A stretch of DNA of 64,000 nucleotides from Luteimonas sp. MC1750 (GTDB lineage Bacteria; Pseudomonadota; Gammaproteobacteria; Xanthomonadales; Xanthomonadaceae). Both the position numbers and the translations under genes were made by a program. Each line of letters begins with the position of its first letter. Positions within the stretch are counted from its first letter, which is position 1. Where the stretch lies: NCBI RefSeq assembly GCF_016615955.1, contig NZ_CP067113.1:2232001-2296000 (forward strand). The letters run 5' to 3'. The notes under the pieces are model-generated. The model did no database searches. It was not told the DNA's origin and worked only from the letters and a program-made list of their open reading frames with translations. Shown one piece after another: positions 61,689 through 64,000 of this stretch.

Positions 61689-63815
61689 TCAGCCGGCCGG
61701 CGGACCGGCGAGTCGCTGCAGCACGGCTTCCGCCGCGCCTTCCGCCGAGCGCGCCACCAGCTGCGCGCCTGCCAGCGTCGCGGCCAGCTCCGCCGGTCCA
61801 AGCAGCGCCGTGCGCGCACCCTGGCGGTTCACCAGCAGGTGGCGTCCGGTGACCGGGCTGGTCCAGGCCAGGCGCAGCCAGGTCGGTGGCTCGCCCCCAG
61901 CGGCATCCCCGACCAGCACCTGTCCGACGGCTGCCGCCGCGTCGTCGCCGACAGACCCGGCGGACGTATCGAATCCTTCCGGCTCGGCCAGCGGCACGAA
62001 GGCCGCCGGCATGCGCGGCGCATCGGGCCGTGCCAGGGCGGCCACCAGCCGGGCCAACTGCTCGTCGGCGCCGGCATCGGCGATACCGCCGGCCAGCAGG
62101 CAGGCGCGAAGCTGCGGGCCGAGTGCGATCAGGCGATCGGCAACGTCGCGTCCCTCGGCCGCGGCCGCCGCGGCGTCGATCTCCAGCAGTTCGTCACCGA
62201 CGGCCAGCGCCTCGCCGTGGCGAGCCGACCCGGGGCCGTCGCGCAGCCAGGCCATGGCCAGCGACTGGCGCCAGGCGCCGGAGAGGAAGCCGGCCACCTC
62301 GACCAGCAGTGGCGCGCGCCCAAGCCGCGCGGCGAGGTGCGCATCGGCGTCGCGGCGCGCCTCCTGCAGGCGCTCGCCGCCGAGGATCGACTGCCAGGCC
62401 CGGCGTTCGCTGATCGCCGCACGCCGCTCCAGCGGCGCGCGCGTGGCATCGAGTTCCTCCAGCGCCGCGGCGAACACGCCCGCGTCGTCGTGGTAGTCGT
62501 TGGCCACGCGGTCGGCCAGCCCGTCCGCCAGGACGTGCAGCGCGGCCTCGTCGTCGCTGCGCGCCAGGTTGGCGTCCCAGCACGCCACCAGGCCCGAGAG
62601 CAGGCGCATGGCCGGATGCGCGGGGTCTTCGAACAGCGCGGGATCGGCCAGCGCCAGCCGCAGCCATGGCCAGGCGAGCCTTGCCAGCCGGCCGCGGGCA
62701 TCGGGTGACAGTGCGGCGTCGGCGCGCAGGCCGTCGAACAGCGCACCGACCGCGTCGATCGCATCGTCCTGGGCCGGCGATGGCGCCGCGAGGTCCGCAG
62801 GCAGGCCCAGGCCTTCGGCTCCGTTCCGCAGCGCATCCCTGAGGTGCACGCCGATCGAACCCGGCACCTGGACCGGCTGCTTCGGCGTCTCGTTGCCCTG
62901 CAGCAGGGACAGCACCGAAAAAAATTCCTGCTCGCTGAAGTCGCGGGCCGACGCGGCCCGGGAACTGGCCTCCGGGCCGCGCGCCGCGCGCAGGCGGTCG
63001 CACAGGATCCTGCGCCGCCCGGTGCCGTGCTCCACGGCTCCGGGCGCGGACTCGCGCCAGGACGACGCCTGGGGTTTGAGCGCGTCGTGTCCGGCCCAGG
63101 CCGGCTGCCCGCCCTTGCCCGCCACCGGTTGCGAGACCAGTGCGGCACCGCCGCTGGCGCCATCCAGCGCGTGTCCACCTTCGGCCAGCGTGGTGTTGAG
63201 CCAGGCATAGGCCTCGAGCAGGCGCGGTCCGCACAGCCGCTCGTACTGGCGCAGCAGCGCCGAGCGCAGGATCGGATCGCATTCGGTGGCGCTGAAGGTC
63301 TCGAGGAAGGCGTCGATCACCGCGCGCGGCGCGAACGGATTGACCGGCCGCGCATGGCCGCCGAGCGACGCCGCCATCGACCAGAGGCGCCCATCGATGA
63401 TGCCGAGCACGTCGGCGAAGCGCCGCTCCAGCGCCTCGACCGCGGGCTGCCCGATCAGCTGCGCATGCAGCTCCCCGTCCGAGACCAGGGCGAAGCCGCG
63501 CGCGAGCCTGGCCGCATCCGGCGGCGTGGGCCAGCCGGCGAAGCCCTGGGCGAGATGGCCTTCCCAGCTGCGCTGGTGGCGGCTGGCGTCGTGCTGCAGG
63601 ACGACGGCGTTGGCGAGCGCTTCGGCGAGTTCGTCGTCGGGCGCCTCGGCCGCGAGGCGCCTCAACTCGGCCTCGGTGGCTTCGCGGGACTCGGCCAGCA
63701 GCGGTAGCAGGCGGGCGCGGAAGCCCTGGTGCAGCGCCTCGAGCTGGCGGGCCGGCGTGTTGGCCGACGCTGTCCGGGCAGGACCTGCATCGCCGGGACT
63801 TGATCGCGGTCGCAT
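61689..63815 (-). CDS. DUF1631 family protein
   Basis: A 708-residue soluble protein of the DUF1631 family common in gamma- and betaproteobacteria. Recognisable parts are an N-terminal helical region (LEALHQGFRARLLPLLAESR) and VNPFAPRAVIDAFLETFSAT. A middle LSLLQGNETP segment precedes a C-terminal region ending SPVTGRHLLVNRQGARTALLGPAEL. Some members affect surface attachment, but no function is assigned here. The start ATG lacks a good ribosome-binding site, so the N-terminus is provisional. Confidence 0.8.
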   Translation of the reverse strand: MRPRSSPGDAGPARTASANTPARQLEALHQGFRARLLPLLAESREATEAELRRLAAEAPDDELAEALANAVVLQHDASRHQRSWEGHLAQGFAGWPTPPDAARLARGFALVSDGELHAQLIGQPAVEALERRFADVLGIIDGRLWSMAASLGGHARPVNPFAPRAVIDAFLETFSATECDPILRSALLRQYERLCGPRLLEAYAWLNTTLAEGGHALDGASGGAALVSQPVAGKGGQPAWAGHDALKPQASSWRESAPGAVEHGTGRRRILCDRLRAARGPEASSRAASARDFSEQEFFSVLSLLQGNETPKQPVQVPGSIGVHLRDALRNGAEGLGLPADLAAPSPAQDDAIDAVGALFDGLRADAALSPDARGRLARLAWPWLRLALADPALFEDPAHPAMRLLSGLVACWDANLARSDDEAALHVLADGLADRVANDYHDDAGVFAAALEELDATRAPLERRAAISERRAWQSILGGERLQEARRDADAHLAARLGRAPLLVEVAGFLSGAWRQSLAMAWLRDGPGSARHGEALAVGDELLEIDAAAAAAEGRDVADRLIALGPQLRACLLAGGIADAGADEQLARLVAALARPDAPRMPAAFVPLAEPEGFDTSAGSVGDDAAAAVGQVLVGDAAGGEPPTWLRLAWTSPVTGRHLLVNRQGARTALLGPAELAATLAGAQLVARSAEGAAEAVLQRLAGPPAG

Positions 63816-63936
63816 TTCTAGGAGATGCCTGAGACTGGGCGGGCGCGCCACGATATCCCAACACCAGCACATGGCGCATGACGGCAACCGCGGCGGTCAT
63901 CCGCCGGCAGGCGCCACGGCCATCCGCCAGCAGGCG

Positions 63937-64000
63937 TCAGCCGTTGACCGCCCTCTCGTCCCGCGCGTTGGACGCGGCCTTGGGATTGAGCTGTTGCCAC
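63937..64000 (-). CDS. C-terminal 20 codons of an unidentified gene
   Basis: In one minus-strand frame the right edge reads WQQLNPKAASNARDERAVNG then TGA. G or C dominates third positions, as in neighbouring genes. It is too short to name. The overlapping open frame 63818-64000 has poorer codon use and was not chosen. The 121 bp between it and the DUF1631 gene show no clear terminator. Confidence 0.4.
   Translation of the reverse strand, partial: WQQLNPKAASNARDERAVNG

Noticed and set aside
63818..64000. A 60-codon frame at the right edge (starting GTGGCAACAG)
   Set aside because: Codon third positions and the clean stop at 63937 favour the neighbouring frame as the end of a real gene.

Overview
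The window is chromosomal core DNA from a high-GC gammaproteobacterium, most likely a member of the Xanthomonadaceae (Lysobacter/Luteimonas-like). The assignment rests on recognised protein sequences: the L2, L4, L22, L23 and NusG types, a class II DAHP synthase, a SPINDLY/OGT-type glycosyltransferase and the three-gene form of proton-translocating transhydrogenase. It also rests on a GGAGCGGCTACAGCCGCGA palindromic repeat of the kind common in this family. No phage, integrase, transposase, CRISPR array or rRNA gene was seen.

Layout. Positions 1-4.5 kb hold a cyclophilin cut by the left edge, typA, a class II DAHP synthase and dsbB. From about 4.5 to 37.7 kb one block of minus-strand genes forms the translation/transcription super-cluster. 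In transcription order it reads tRNA-Tyr, tRNA-Gly, tRNA-Thr, tuf copy 2, tRNA-Trp, secE, nusG; then rplK-rplA; rplJ-rplL-rpoB-rpoC; rpsL-rpsG-fusA-tuf copy 1; and the S10, spc and alpha operons (rpsJ to rplQ). Recognisable promoters precede the tRNA-tuf, rplK, rpsL, rpsJ and rpsM units. Several leaders and intercistronic gaps carry strong RNA hairpins. From 37.8 to 44.6 kb, also minus strand, are ychF, pth, rplY (long CTC-type L25), prs, tRNA-Gln, ispE, lolB and a TPR protein. From 44.6 to 49.6 kb, plus strand, are hemA, prfA, an OGT-like glycosyltransferase and a PPK2 kinase.

From 49.6 kb to the end, short mixed-orientation units follow: a TlpA-like lipoprotein, a YihY-family membrane protein, wrbA, a DUF2069 protein, a one-domain asparaginase, a repeat-rich intergenic region, a secreted subtilase with two PPC domains, sufT, and a small membrane protein. 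Next come pntB and the second alpha subunit, an opposing sigma factor/putative anti-sigma/DUF3106 cassette, the first alpha subunit pntA, and a DUF1631 protein.

The most interesting signals are non-coding. (1) A hairpin module with an identical wobble-containing stem occurs upstream of both rpsJ and rpsL, each followed by a terminator-like hairpin. (2) Two inverted copies of a roughly 50-bp core near 53.2-53.7 kb are each enclosed by a different perfect terminal inverted repeat. (3) The two nearly identical tuf genes carry matching three-hairpin 3' flanks, but only the end-of-operon copy has the U-tract of a terminator. (4) The ispE stop codon is built from the anticodon loop of tRNA-Gln.
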